Program-made: the position numbers and the translations under genes | The notes under the pieces: model-generated | Seen by the model: only the letters and a program-made list of their open reading frames with translations | Told to the model about the DNA's origin: nothing | Databases searched by the model: none | Part shown: one piece after another, positions 8,774 through 16,597 of the stretch | Numbering within the stretch: position 1 is the stretch's first letter | Layout: every line of letters starts with the position of its first letter | DNA from: Hyphomicrobiales bacterium | GTDB taxonomy: Bacteria; Pseudomonadota; Alphaproteobacteria; Rhizobiales; Rhizobiaceae | Assembly (NCBI GenBank): GCA_900466605.1 | Contig: UBMU01000028.1 | Coordinates: 79,227-143,226, forward strand | DNA length: 64,000 bases | Direction: 5' to 3'

Positions 8774-8917
8774 TCGTTCTCGGGGCGGGGCGCAACTCCC
8801 CACCGGCGGTATCAGGTGAAGGCCTGGAGCCCGCGAGCGCTTCCGGCTCTGCCCGGGAGGTCAGCAGATCCGGTGAGATGCCGGAGCCGACGGTATAGTC
8901 CGGATGGAAGGGAGCAT
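8774..8917 (+). promoter_or_regulatory. FMN riboswitch (RFN element) upstream of ribH
   Basis: All conserved RFN blocks are readable in order: GGGGCGGGGCGCAACTCCCC, ACCGGCGGTAT, GAGCCCGCGAGCGC, GGTCAGCAGATCCGGTGAGA, GCCGGAGCCGACGGTATAGT and CCGGATGGAAGGGAGC. Downstream, CAAGGG at about 8969 can pair with CCCTTG, which directly precedes GAAAGG, the ribosome binding site of ribH. The switch therefore probably acts on translation: FMN would favour hiding the site. The ribB gene at 38404-39024 carries a similar leader. Confidence 0.96.
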
Positions 8918-9037
8918 GACGGGCGCAGCATTCCGTTGCGAAACGAAGCGCGTCTTGTCTGTTCGCTCAAGGGATCGGGCCCTCGTGGCCATTCGTTATT
9001 AGCTGGTCCGCCGGCAAAAACCCTTGAAAGGCATGCA

Positions 9038-9514
9038 ATGCTTCAAACTGCAGTAACCGCACAAAAACGCATCGCGATCGTTCGCGCCCGCTGGCACGCC
9101 GATATCGTTGACAACGCCGTTGCCATGTTCGTTGACGAGTGGGTTGCGATCGGTGGCTCGAAGACGAAGGTTGAGGTCATCGATGTTCCAGGAGCCCTTG
9201 AGATCCCACTTCATGCCCAATCACTAATCGCCACCGGCAAATACGACGCAATTGTCGCTTGTGCGTTCGTCGTTGATGGAGGGATTTATCGCCACGATTT
9301 TGTCGCCTCGACCGTTCTTGACGCACTGATGAGGGTTCAACTCGACACAGGCACGCCTATCCTCTCCGTCGTGCTGACGCCGCATCATTTCCAGGAATCC
9401 GAGGCGCAGATCGGCTTCTTCAAACAGCACTTCCTGACGAAGGGAAAAGAGGCTGCCAGCGCCTGTTGGGCAATACTCGAAGCCAGGGCACGCATTGTTG
9501 CCAATGTGAGCTGA
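9038..9514 (+). CDS. ribH: 6,7-dimethyl-8-ribityllumazine synthase, type 2
   Basis: Lumazine synthase, 158 residues, which condenses 3,4-dihydroxy-2-butanone 4-phosphate with the ribityl-aminouracil precursor in riboflavin synthesis. Motifs include PGALEIP at residues 51-57 and the catalytic-site His86 in YRHDFVAS. The segment RWHADIVD near residue 18 matches the RibH2 type of rhizobia and Brucella rather than the usual RibH1. The start is ATG 9038 behind GAAAGG; an ATG five bases earlier is out of frame. The FMN riboswitch upstream makes flavin-repressible expression very likely. It is a solitary gene, probably a second copy beside a chromosomal riboflavin operon. Confidence 0.94.
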   Translation: MLQTAVTAQKRIAIVRARWHADIVDNAVAMFVDEWVAIGGSKTKVEVIDVPGALEIPLHAQSLIATGKYDAIVACAFVVDGGIYRHDFVASTVLDALMRVQLDTGTPILSVVLTPHHFQESEAQIGFFKQHFLTKGKEAASACWAILEARARIVANVS

Positions 9515-9533
9515 CGAGGCAAGAGTGGCATTT

Positions 9534-9615
9534 CGGCGGCCATTTCGATGGCCGCCGCACTCGAAACGCGGCATACGGGCAACCTTATCGCGGGTTCGAA
9601 TCCCACCCTCCGCCA
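9534..9615 (+). pseudogene. Decayed tRNA-Ser(CGA) remnant
   Basis: The 3' half of a serine tRNA is recognisable: an anticodon arm CCGCACTCGAAACGCGG with loop CTCGAAA (anticodon CGA), a long variable arm, a T arm GCGGGTTCGAATCCCAC and an encoded CCA end. It is not functional as written. The 5' acceptor strand is absent, the closing anticodon-stem pair is A-C, one T-stem pair is broken, and the 3' acceptor strand is two bases short. Such a remnant next to an integrase fragment fits an old integration site. Confidence 0.7.
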
Positions 9616-9776
9616 TAAAAATATATGAATTCAATTGTTTATTGCGTTTTTGCTTTGAACTCTGGCGCCGCTCGCTCGTCATTGCAATTGATTGCAGGGC
9701 CACTCTTACGGCATGTCCGGCGCGGCTTCCTTCTTCTTCCAGCCAGCAACCGTCAATCGCGCGCAGCAAGCGACGC

Positions 9777-10271
9777 CTAGCCGGTTTGAAGCGCTGCCGA
9801 TATCTCCGCAAGTGTCGCCTTCTCGGCGTCGCTGACGGCGACACCGCCTATGCCCATGAAGCCACCCTCCTTGGAAGCCTCCGCCACTCGCTGGCTGATC
9901 TGGTAGAGCCAGGCCTTGACGGCCGCCGCATCGCCCGGAGCCTTGGCCTCGATGATCGCTCTGGCCTGCTTGAGGACCTCGATGCACTTGGTCTTCATTT
10001 CGTCGGGTTTGGCGCCTTTGAGCTTCGCATGCAATCCGTCTCGCGCGGCATCGCGTCCTTCCGAGGTTTCGAAATCGCCAACGAGCGCTATGATCAGTGG
10101 ATTTGCGTCGCCGGTCTTGGCTTGCAAGAGCGCGCTACTACTTGCAATGCTCTCCTTGAGTGTGCCCCAGAGACCGCTCGGTTCCGCCGCAGTCACCGCG
10201 ATGCCGGCCATCATCGCGCTCTGCAGAAGGGTCTTCCACTCTTCTGTGGTGAACGTCGACTTGTCAGCCAT
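9777..10271 (-). CDS. Conserved hypothetical helical protein
   Basis: A 164-residue soluble protein I do not recognise by function. It begins MADKSTFTTEEWKTLLQSAM and is rich in Ala, Lys and Glu, with several predicted amphipathic helices and no signal peptide or membrane segment. The C terminus contains a glycine-rich turn (GGFMGIGGVAVSDAE). The start is placed at the ATG ending at 10271 because GGGAG precedes it by nine bases; an in-frame ATG 21 bases upstream is possible. Codon use looks like real coding sequence. It sits beside the tRNA remnant, transcribed against ribH, and may belong to the accessory patch. Confidence 0.72.
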   Translation of the reverse strand: MADKSTFTTEEWKTLLQSAMMAGIAVTAAEPSGLWGTLKESIASSSALLQAKTGDANPLIIALVGDFETSEGRDAARDGLHAKLKGAKPDEMKTKCIEVLKQARAIIEAKAPGDAAAVKAWLYQISQRVAEASKEGGFMGIGGVAVSDAEKATLAEISAALQTG

Positions 10272-10730
10272 GGCTGCCACTCCCTTGCTCATTGGGTTTC
10301 GTCGGCACAATTGTCGGAGATCTCGCCGCTGTCACGCGGACAGAGCGGCGAGCGTCGTCTTCAATGTGTCGATGGTCTCCCCAAGATATCGTTGATAACT
10401 GCCTTTCTCTCCGAGCCATCTAATCGACGGCTAGGTGGCTCGCTGCAAACGATTCGCGCTTTGCCCCGAGACTTGGTTCTCAGAATTTCCAATCTACTTT
10501 CATTAGCATTTAAAGATACATTGCACCAGTTTGTATGTCGCTGGGTGGCTATTGTCGGGCGCGAAACCCATCCGACGCGGTCTAGCAAACGACGCAGTCC
10601 ATCCTGATCGGCTCCCACGCGAGCCACCTCGGAAAGCGCATCGATCATCGTGACGCGCAGGGCCCTGGCGGGATAATCCTTGGCACCCGCCGAAGGACAC
10701 GCCTGATCGACAACTGCTGTTGGAGATCAC

Positions 10731-10900
10731 ATGGCGTCGATCAGAAAGGTCAGTGGACGCTGGGAAGAACAGGTGCGCCGGCCCGGCGCAAGCGCGAAGA
10801 CGAAACGTGACGAGCGAAGGCCGGTCTCGCGTCGATGAGGACGGCCAGACGTGGGGAACGAGGTTCAGCTGGCATGCGTATTTCTCCGCAGCTCCATGGT
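10731..10900 (+). pseudogene. Remnant of a tyrosine-integrase N terminus
   Basis: ATG 10731 opens a 35-codon frame starting MASIRKVSGRWEEQVRRPGA. This resembles the arm-binding N terminus of phage-type tyrosine recombinases (MASIRK...GRWxAxVRR). A stop at 10836-10838 ends it. In the +1 frame the following codons read SRVDEDGQTWGTRF, which looks like the next integrase segment (ADAxxWARxxE), so one frameshift appears to have broken the gene. Nothing of the catalytic domain is visible after about 10900. Its position 1.1 kb from the tRNA-Ser remnant supports a decayed integrative element. Confidence 0.55.
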
Positions 10901-11055
10901 ATTGCGGGCCAAAGCGTCAAGCGCCCATTGAGCCCAGAGATCTGTCGGAGGCAGCCAAAACCACCCGCCAAGCTCGTCACCGACAACCTCTGATTTTCCG
11001 GCCGCAGCGCACGCTGCAGTAAGGAGGCAGATCCAGGCAGCCCGTTTCTCGTATC

Positions 11056-11096
11056 AAGCCGCCCTGCCTTAACCGTTGGCGCGGCTTTTGTTTTTA
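11056..11096 (+). terminator. Rho-independent terminator
   Basis: AAGCCGC pairs with GCGGCTT (11056-11062 with 11081-11087) around an 18-base loop and is followed by TTGTTTTTA. This is a convincing intrinsic terminator for rightward transcription, but no intact gene on this strand precedes it. It may once have ended the broken integrase gene. Confidence 0.6.
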
Positions 11097-11154
11097 AGCG
11101 ATCATTAATATAAGCGGATCATTCTTGGACCGTTCGATCAACGGGAAAGAGGAA

Positions 11155-11226
11155 ATGTTCCGACCAAAGATGGTCTTTCTGATGCTGGCCGCATTGTACA
11201 TGGGGCTCTTCTTCATTCCCCACTGA
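11155..11226 (+). CDS. Candidate 23-residue hydrophobic peptide
   Basis: A short frame encodes MFRPKMVFLMLAALYMGLFF followed by IPH. It is one hydrophobic stretch long enough to span a membrane, with a basic N terminus. GAAAGAGGAA directly precedes the ATG, a good ribosome binding site at proper spacing. It lies alone between two terminator-like hairpins. Small hydrophobic peptides of this kind can be toxins or regulators, but nothing here proves a function and no antitoxin gene is recognised. Chance is possible at this length. Confidence 0.35.
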   Translation: MFRPKMVFLMLAALYMGLFFIPH

Positions 11227-11600
11227 CACGGCCATTATTAGACCGTCGATCGCAGATTTTGCCGCTGCAAGGTTGAGCGGGGGCGGACAAACCCGTTGTT
11301 GCGGGAGACCCTAGACACCTGCTGTGGGTCGACTCACAGAAATAGTCGTGCCTAGAGGTCTCCCCAATGTGCTACTCGAAGAGGGGGCCGCGATGACTGC
11401 TCTCGACGGGTAACACAGACAATATACGCTTCTTGGTAGACTGCTCCGTTACAAATGTTTGTGAGGCATGGGAGGTGCTGCCCTACCTCTAACTTAGATG
11501 GCAACGCGCAAGACAGCAAAAGCGACGCAGTGTAGAGCCTCGGGCCTGGCTCAGCTCGACCCGCGCCACGCGCACCATCGTGCGTGGCGCGGTTATTTTA
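11227..11600 (+). ncRNA. Possible structured noncoding RNA ending in an intrinsic terminator
   Basis: This stretch has no credible protein gene but is highly structured. GGGAGACC-CTAG (11303-11314) can pair with CTAG-A-GGTCTCCC (11352-11364), forming a long imperfect stem with an inner TGTG/CACA helix. Further along, GAGGT-N8-ACCTC forms a small hairpin with an SD-like strand. The stretch ends at a very stable hairpin, CCGCGCCACGCGCAC with GTGCGTGGCGCGG (11561-11592), followed by TTATTTTAG. I considered tmRNA, 6S and RNase P RNA and could not match any. No promoter is clearly visible. Confidence 0.35.
11561..11600 (+). terminator. Very stable terminator-like hairpin
   Basis: A stem of about 13 base pairs with a two-base bulge and a CATC loop is followed on the + strand by TTATTTTAGTTATT. 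It ends whatever is transcribed rightward across 11.2-11.6 kb. It also lies just past the 3' end of the leftward methyltransferase gene, so it may act in both directions. Confidence 0.65.
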
Positions 11601-11609
11601 GTTATTAGG

Positions 11610-12203
11610 TTAGTCCGAACCACCACTGTAAAGAGAAACTGTATGCCCAGCGCGATCGGTCCATCGACGGTCGCACCTCAGCCAGGTATGGATCTCAAAA
11701 ACTGTCTTCTGTGCTGGAGATTCCATCATGAAAGCAATTCGCACCGGACGATCACCTCGATCATGCCGCACTTTTCTCAGTACGGTGTCCAGAATCTCTG
11801 CTTCAAACGGATTGAACAGGTGCAAAGCCGTCGCGTCTGAATAGTCGTAATCCTCAGCCGCTATTGTTTGCAGGTCAATCGGTGTTCGCCTTCCCCGCAA
11901 ACGCGCAACATTCACCCGTGCTAAATCTGAAAGGCTCCGAGAATATTCGACACCAACTACTCTTTGTAGCCGCCGTCGAGCGGCTAAGCACACGACACGT
12001 CCCTTACCAGAGCCAATATCAACCAGAACATCGGTCGGCTTCAGGTTCAGTTCCCAAAGAATGCACTTGATGTCTGCATAGTCCGCGGTGGCGTAATGGA
12101 CGCCGAGTCTGTTTTCTGCTGGCGCAAATCCCCGAGTAGAAATACCAAGTAACCACTCATGGGCCAAATTTGTAAGCCGTCTTGCACACTTCGCTATTGT
12201 CAT
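11610..12203 (-). CDS. Class I SAM-dependent methyltransferase
   Basis: A 197-residue protein with the Rossmann-fold SAM-binding motif I, VLVDIGSGKGRVVCLAARR, at about residues 58-76. Motif II follows (VVGVEYSRSLSDLARVN, acidic residue Glu), and then a post-II segment AEDYDYSDATALHLFNPF. The NPF triplet resembles the NPPY-type motif IV of N-methyltransferases, but is not diagnostic. Substrate is unknown; similar stand-alone enzymes are often labelled class I or 50S-L11-like methyltransferase. It is a single gene inside the accessory patch. GC content is lower than in the flanking catabolic genes, which suggests transfer. Confidence 0.8.
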   Translation of the reverse strand: MTIAKCARRLTNLAHEWLLGISTRGFAPAENRLGVHYATADYADIKCILWELNLKPTDVLVDIGSGKGRVVCLAARRRLQRVVGVEYSRSLSDLARVNVARLRGRRTPIDLQTIAAEDYDYSDATALHLFNPFEAEILDTVLRKVRHDRGDRPVRIAFMMESPAQKTVFEIHTWLRCDRRWTDRAGHTVSLYSGGSD

Positions 12204-12586
12204 CGACCTCCCCCCAGAGCCCGTCCTCTAACAGGAGTAGCATGTGGCAAAAGAATTCTTCAACTACTTCTTGTGGCGGGAAGGCTAGCTTTCGCCCTGA
12301 GTTAAGGTCAGACTCTTGCGCGCGCACCGCCCCTCGATGGACGTCGTCAAAGTTTTAAGATGTTCGTCGCTGCTGCCCGCCTTCAAGGGAGGCCGCCTCT
12401 TCCATCGGGCGCTTCAAGCGGCTGGCCGCATCGAGTGGCTCAAGTGTGAGGTAGGGGTTGCATAACGTCGATTTTCGCCGTGCCGGAATAATAAGCAAGA
12501 TGCTGGGGTATCCGCGGTAATCTACCCTTAACGGCTTCAAACTACCGGTATCCACGGTGCTCTTGTTGCATGGTTTCGAGGACATT
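12204..12586. other. Gene-free spacer between the methyltransferase and the DUF2075 gene
   Basis: About 380 bases separate two divergent genes. Only short unsupported frames cross it. It must hold the promoters of both genes, but I see no clear -35/-10 pair or repeat. Confidence 0.5.
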
Positions 12587-14566
12587 TTGGCAGTTTCATA
12601 CTACAGCGCCACTCTGGCCGAATTTATGTCGCAGTCCCCCATGGAAATCCTGGGCAAGCTTACTCGCAGCCATCGGCACGACCTAGACCATCTACAACGC
12701 GATGCCTGGCTACTTCAGATCGATATCCTAAAGGATCAGCTGAGACCCTTCCCTGTCGGTCAAATCCATTTCGAGTTCATAATACCTCGCATGGGAAAGC
12801 GTGCGGACGTTGTGCTACTGATCGATGGCGTTGTCTTCGTTCTCGAGTTCAAAGTGCACTCGTCCACCTTTGACCGCTATGCCATCGATCAGGCCCATGA
12901 CTACGCTCTTGACCTGAAGAACTTCCATCGTGGCAGTCACGCCGCGGCAATCGTCCCAATCTTGATTGCTACGCGAGCAACGGCTGCAGCAATTGACATC
13001 ATCTATGCTCCTGACCGCGTAGCAGCACCTCTTCAGACCGGTTCCGCTGGGATAGAAGACGCGATCGTAATGGTGCTCGCGATGACGAGAGATAGAGACC
13101 TGGACCACGAACGGTGGGCAGCAAGCGGCTACCACCCAACTCCGACGATCATTGAGGCGGCCCTGGCACTCTATCAGAGCCACGATGTCAAGGAGATCGC
13201 AAGATCAGATGCAGGTGCAATTAATCTCAAGGCGACCGACAAGCGAATAGGCGAGATAATTAATCGCTGCAAGGCTCAGGGCAGGAAATGCATATGCTTT
13301 ATCACTGGTGTGCCTGGTGCCGGAAAAACGTTGGCGGGCCTCAACATTGCCACTGAACGCGCGACCCGCCATGCAGACGAGCATGCCGTGTTCCTTTCTG
13401 GAAACGGTCCATTGGTCGATGTGTTGCGCGAGGCCCTCGCCCGTGACCAGGCGCAACGGGAGGAGATAAGCAAATCAGAGGCCCTGCGTCGCGTGCGCGC
13501 ATTCGTGCAGAATATTCATCATTTCAGAGATGAGTACATGCGGGATCAGAATGCTCCAATCGAGAAAGTCGTGGTTTTCGATGAGGCCCAACGCGCCTGG
13601 ACGAAGGAGCAGGCGTCGAAGTTTATGCAGGCGAAACGGGGACATGCCGGATTCTCTCAGTCCGAGCCAGAGTTTTTGATCAGTGTCATGGATCGCCATG
13701 CCGACTGGTGCACGATCGTCTGTTTGATTGGGGGCGGGCAAGAAATCAACACAGGCGAGGCTGGACTACTGGAGTGGTTGACGGCCCTCAAGGACCGGTT
13801 CCCTAGATGGGAGGTGCACGCGTCCGCTCTATTGGATGATCGACACTATACGGTTGACGCCGAGGCCGTTCGGCTGCTCAGGACTGAGCGTGTAGTTAAG
13901 CATCCAGACCTCCATCTTTCGGTGTCCATGCGCTCGTTTCGGGCGGAGCGGTTGTCCGCCTTCGTCGGAGCCGTGTTGGACGCTAATGCGACCGAGGCTT
14001 CGCGGATCCATGCGGATCTGCAAGCGCGCTATCCAATCTGGGTAACCCGTGACCTGGGAAAGGCACGGGCGTGGCTACGAAGTGCCGCGCGAGGAACAGA
14101 ACGCGTGGGGCTTGTGGCATCATCCGGCGCCCATCGCCTTCGGCCCGAAGGCATTCACATTAAATCGACGATCGACCCACCGAGCTGGTTTTTGAATGAC
14201 AAGGAAGACGTGCGTTCCTCATACTACCTCGAGGATGTCGCCACAGAGTTCGATATTCAGGGGCTTGAACTCGATTGGGTCGGGATTTGTTGGGACGCCG
14301 ATCTTCGGTTTGGTGACGATGGCTGGGATGCGTATGCATTTCGCGGCACCAGATGGCAGACTATTCGGGCTGACGAGCGACACCGCTATCTCGTCAACGC
14401 GTATCGCGTTTTGCTCACGCGGGCACGGCAAGGCATGGTGATTTTCGTCCCGGAGGGAGATGACGTCGATCCAACTCGGCCACGGTCATTTTATGATCGG
14501 ACGTTTGAGTTTCTTCGCGCATGCGGGGTAGCGTTGGAACCATCAATAGTGGTCAATCCGACCTGA
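12587..14566 (+). CDS. DUF2075 protein: PD-(D/E)XK-like nuclease plus P-loop NTPase
   Basis: A protein of about 659 residues (669 if started at GTG 12557). The N-terminal region contains GKRADVVLLIDGVVFVLEFK. This D...ExK pattern is typical of PD-(D/E)XK restriction-like nucleases. A DUF2075 ATPase domain follows, with Walker A GVPGAGKT near residue 240 and Walker B VVVFDEAQ near residue 330. Helicase-like C-terminal motifs include DIQGLELDWVGICW and LLTRARQGMVIFVPEG. I prefer TTG 12587 as start because GAGGA lies just upstream and the family usually begins close to YYSxxxxEF. DUF2075 proteins are common in mobile and defence islands, and the setting fits that. Biochemical role is unproven. 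Confidence 0.82.
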   Translation: MAVSYYSATLAEFMSQSPMEILGKLTRSHRHDLDHLQRDAWLLQIDILKDQLRPFPVGQIHFEFIIPRMGKRADVVLLIDGVVFVLEFKVHSSTFDRYAIDQAHDYALDLKNFHRGSHAAAIVPILIATRATAAAIDIIYAPDRVAAPLQTGSAGIEDAIVMVLAMTRDRDLDHERWAASGYHPTPTIIEAALALYQSHDVKEIARSDAGAINLKATDKRIGEIINRCKAQGRKCICFITGVPGAGKTLAGLNIATERATRHADEHAVFLSGNGPLVDVLREALARDQAQREEISKSEALRRVRAFVQNIHHFRDEYMRDQNAPIEKVVVFDEAQRAWTKEQASKFMQAKRGHAGFSQSEPEFLISVMDRHADWCTIVCLIGGGQEINTGEAGLLEWLTALKDRFPRWEVHASALLDDRHYTVDAEAVRLLRTERVVKHPDLHLSVSMRSFRAERLSAFVGAVLDANATEASRIHADLQARYPIWVTRDLGKARAWLRSAARGTERVGLVASSGAHRLRPEGIHIKSTIDPPSWFLNDKEDVRSSYYLEDVATEFDIQGLELDWVGICWDADLRFGDDGWDAYAFRGTRWQTIRADERHRYLVNAYRVLLTRARQGMVIFVPEGDDVDPTRPRSFYDRTFEFLRACGVALEPSIVVNPT

Positions 14567-14896
14567 AGATCGTCGCCCTGTGATGAGCATGTGTACAGCG
14601 CAACATCAGCTCGACGAGATTCGAGAGTTTCAAAGTCAACGAATAGGGGCAGCCGCTCGCTGGATCGATGCAGCAAGGTTTGCTGCCGCAGGCACACGCC
14701 GGCCACTCCCATTGACCTGGCTTTGCAGTTAGCCACGCTCCACCGCGCCGAACGAACGCCGACCAGCGAAGCGGAGAGATGGCTGAGTGGTCGAAAGCAC
14801 CGCACTCGTAGAGGGGGTACGCTTTGACAAAAGAACCGGAAAGGATTGCGGCTTGGGTCTTGATAGCGAGGGGAGCGGTTGCGGAGGCTGTCTGAC
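14567..14896. other. Spacer with tRNA-Ser 5' remnant
   Basis: No convincing gene lies between the DUF2075 gene and the next leftward gene. Several overlapping frames exist, but none has a ribosome binding site or protein-like composition. The only recognisable content is the serine-tRNA 5' fragment at 14773-14808. Confidence 0.5.
14773..14808 (+). pseudogene. 5' half of a tRNA-Ser gene
   Basis: The 36 bases match the acceptor strand, D arm and the start of the anticodon arm of a serine tRNA (GGAGAGATGGCTGAGTGGTC, then GAAAGCACCGCACTCG). Similarity stops abruptly inside the anticodon loop. No 3' half follows. The break within the anticodon loop is a site where many tyrosine integrases cross over. 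The complementary kind of fragment, a 3' half, lies 5.2 kb to the left, so the pair brackets the accessory patch. Confidence 0.6.
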
Positions 14897-15274
14897 CTAG
14901 TGCTGTGTATGCTGAGCGCGCATCCGGTCTTCAAACGAGGCAATGAGGTTGATCCCCTGCTCAAGGAGAATGGCAGCTGCCCGCAACTCTCTTGGAGAGA
15001 GATCGCTTACCAGCCCGCGGATTGTTCTCGCAAGACAGGTCGAATTGGCAACGTACCGGATGTCGCCCAATTCTTGCGCCTGCTCTGCAGCGTCCTCTAG
15101 TGCTTCAACCACCGTTGACATGATGTTTGCGCGTTCCCGCAGCGTCATTTCGTCAAGCGTCTTGCCAGGTTCCTGCATCATGATCTCCAAAGCGCTAACA
15201 GCTGCACGGCAGCTTTGAGCGACTACACTATCTTGCTCATTGATCGGTATTGGAGGCGGAAGATCGCCTAGCAC
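14897..15274 (-). CDS. Hypothetical helical protein
   Basis: A 125-residue protein of unknown function, all-helical in appearance, with an acidic N-terminal half (QEPGKTLDEMTLRERANIMS) and no signal or membrane segment. Composition and codon use look genuine. It is transcribed leftward and ends in AQHTQH. It has no operon partner. The gene lies just outside the tRNA-bracketed patch. I do not recognise a family. Confidence 0.55.
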   Translation of the reverse strand: MLGDLPPPIPINEQDSVVAQSCRAAVSALEIMMQEPGKTLDEMTLRERANIMSTVVEALEDAAEQAQELGDIRYVANSTCLARTIRGLVSDLSPRELRAAAILLEQGINLIASFEDRMRAQHTQH

Positions 15275-15516
15275 CTAGATGGATAGCACGGCCGATTTAG
15301 GCAAGGCATGGCTTCCATGCACCTGACGCACATCAGAGCGCGACCACGGTGGGATCGCCCTCTTTGTGTGGCGGGAAGACGGAGGCGAATATCGAATGTG
15401 TTGAAGGCGAGAAAGCAGGGCCACCCAGATCTCGAACTGTGACCAGGCGGAAGATGGGCCTTTCGCAAGTCCAATTACGCGCTATGGTGTGATCAAGGCG
15501 CGAGCGTGAGACTTTC
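15275..15516. other. Short gene-free stretch
   Basis: About 240 bases separate two divergent small genes. No repeat, RNA gene or clear promoter was recognised. Confidence 0.4.
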
Positions 15517-15786
15517 ATGGCAGAACATCAACATAGTCACCTGCAGGAACGGATGACGATCCTTGGCGACCTTAAGGCAGCCTCCTTCGTTCCGTGGATC
15601 GAGCGTCACGCAGCAAAGCTCGGCCTCTCGCAAGCCATATCTCATACCAGTGTCGACCGGATTGAACTCGACGTTGCCGGGCCAGAAGAGTTGATCGACA
15701 TGATGGAGGTTGGATGCTCGCTGGGTCCCATTGACGTTTGGGTTGAAACGATCCTTCGCACACCTATCAGGAGCGACGACGAGTAG
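15517..15786 (+). CDS. Acylphosphatase-fold protein lacking catalytic residues
   Basis: An 89-residue protein with the size and strand-helix pattern of acylphosphatase: an ILGDL-like first strand, helix FVPWIERHAAKLGLS, strand VDRIELDVAGP, a second helix and a final strand IDVWVETI. The usual catalytic Arg (in GVxFR) and Asn (in GWVRN) are not at the expected places: the sequences there read ASFVPW and LSQAIS. It is therefore either a degenerate member or a fold mimic. ATG 15517 follows a weak GAGAC site. The next gene is 160 bases downstream, so linkage to the Rieske operon is uncertain. Confidence 0.55.
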   Translation: MAEHQHSHLQERMTILGDLKAASFVPWIERHAAKLGLSQAISHTSVDRIELDVAGPEELIDMMEVGCSLGPIDVWVETILRTPIRSDDE

Positions 15787-15946
15787 TGATCGCAACTATC
15801 GTCGATTTTTCCACTGCACGTTATTTGATCAGCGTTGCCAATGCGAAATAATTATGCAAACGTGCCGATTGCCCCGCTTTAGGCTCAGGTCTCCGCACCA
15901 GGCTTCAGGCGGGCAAAACATTGATAATGCTGAGAAAGTCTACACT

Positions 15947-16597
15947 ATGCCAGCCGATACGACGGGCCTTTGGACGCCAGTCGCGCTTTCCGCAGATTTG
16001 CCGTCAGGAACGGTCATCCCCGCACGCACAACAGCTGGATCAATTGCGCTTTGGAGAAGTGATTCGGGACGCGTAGCAGCATCGGCAGATCGCTGTCCGC
16101 ATCGTGGCATGCGCCTGTCTTACGGCTTTGTACGCGGTGAATCTCTGTCTTGCATCTATCACGGCTGGAGTTACACGCAGGCCGGAAACTGTCTGCGCAT
16201 TCCGGCTCATCCCGGGCTTACGCCGCCGGAGACGATCCGTGTAGCTACGCATCTGGTCGAAGAGGCAAATGGCGTGATCTGGGTGGCGGTCGGAGAACCC
16301 GAAGGTCAGCCTCCGAGCTTTGAGGGGCTCGTTCCATTGCGTTCGCTGACGGCACATGCCGGCATTGCCGACATTGAGGCCACGACCGGCGCAAAATCAG
16401 ACGCAAGCGGCCTTTTGAAAACAACCCAAGGCTCCCAAGCGATATGGCTTTTGCTTGTCCAGCAGGAACATGACCGCACCCTTGTTCATGTTCTACTCGA
16501 CGGCGACACAGCGCCCGCGGATCGCATTTCAGCGTCGCGAGCAGCCGAAAGCCTGCGCAGAAGTGCTGAAGATCTTCGGGCAAGGGGGAGCGCGTGA
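15947..16597 (+). CDS. Stand-alone Rieske [2Fe-2S] protein
   Basis: A 216-residue soluble protein whose N-terminal half is a Rieske domain. Cluster ligands are Cys50 and His52 (RCPHRG) and Cys69 and His72 (CIYHGW). The C-terminal 90 residues contain no oxygenase iron site and no flavin or NADH domain, so it is neither a full oxygenase nor a reductase. The start is ATG 15947 behind GAGAAAG; the frame extends far upstream without a site. Its stop overlaps the start of the next gene, which encodes an oxygenase that lacks a Rieske site. The natural reading is that it is the electron-donating half of a split oxygenase. Confidence 0.9.
   Translation: MPADTTGLWTPVALSADLPSGTVIPARTTAGSIALWRSDSGRVAASADRCPHRGMRLSYGFVRGESLSCIYHGWSYTQAGNCLRIPAHPGLTPPETIRVATHLVEEANGVIWVAVGEPEGQPPSFEGLVPLRSLTAHAGIADIEATTGAKSDASGLLKTTQGSQAIWLLLVQQEHDRTLVHVLLDGDTAPADRISASRAAESLRRSAEDLRARGSA

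Noticed and set aside
9534..9615. Functional tRNA-Ser gene
   Set aside because: The 5' acceptor strand is missing, stem pairs are broken and the 3' acceptor strand is two bases short.
10361..10720. Leftward frame that reads AVVDQACPSAGAKDYPARAL near its start
   Set aside because: It has a protein-like N-terminal part, but no start with a ribosome site, a stop directly upstream and a non-protein-like tail. At best it is a fragment of a lost gene; I could not name a family.
11227..11600. tmRNA, 6S RNA or RNase P RNA
   Set aside because: Hairpins are present, but none of the conserved core sequences of these RNAs could be matched; kept only as a possible unknown RNA.
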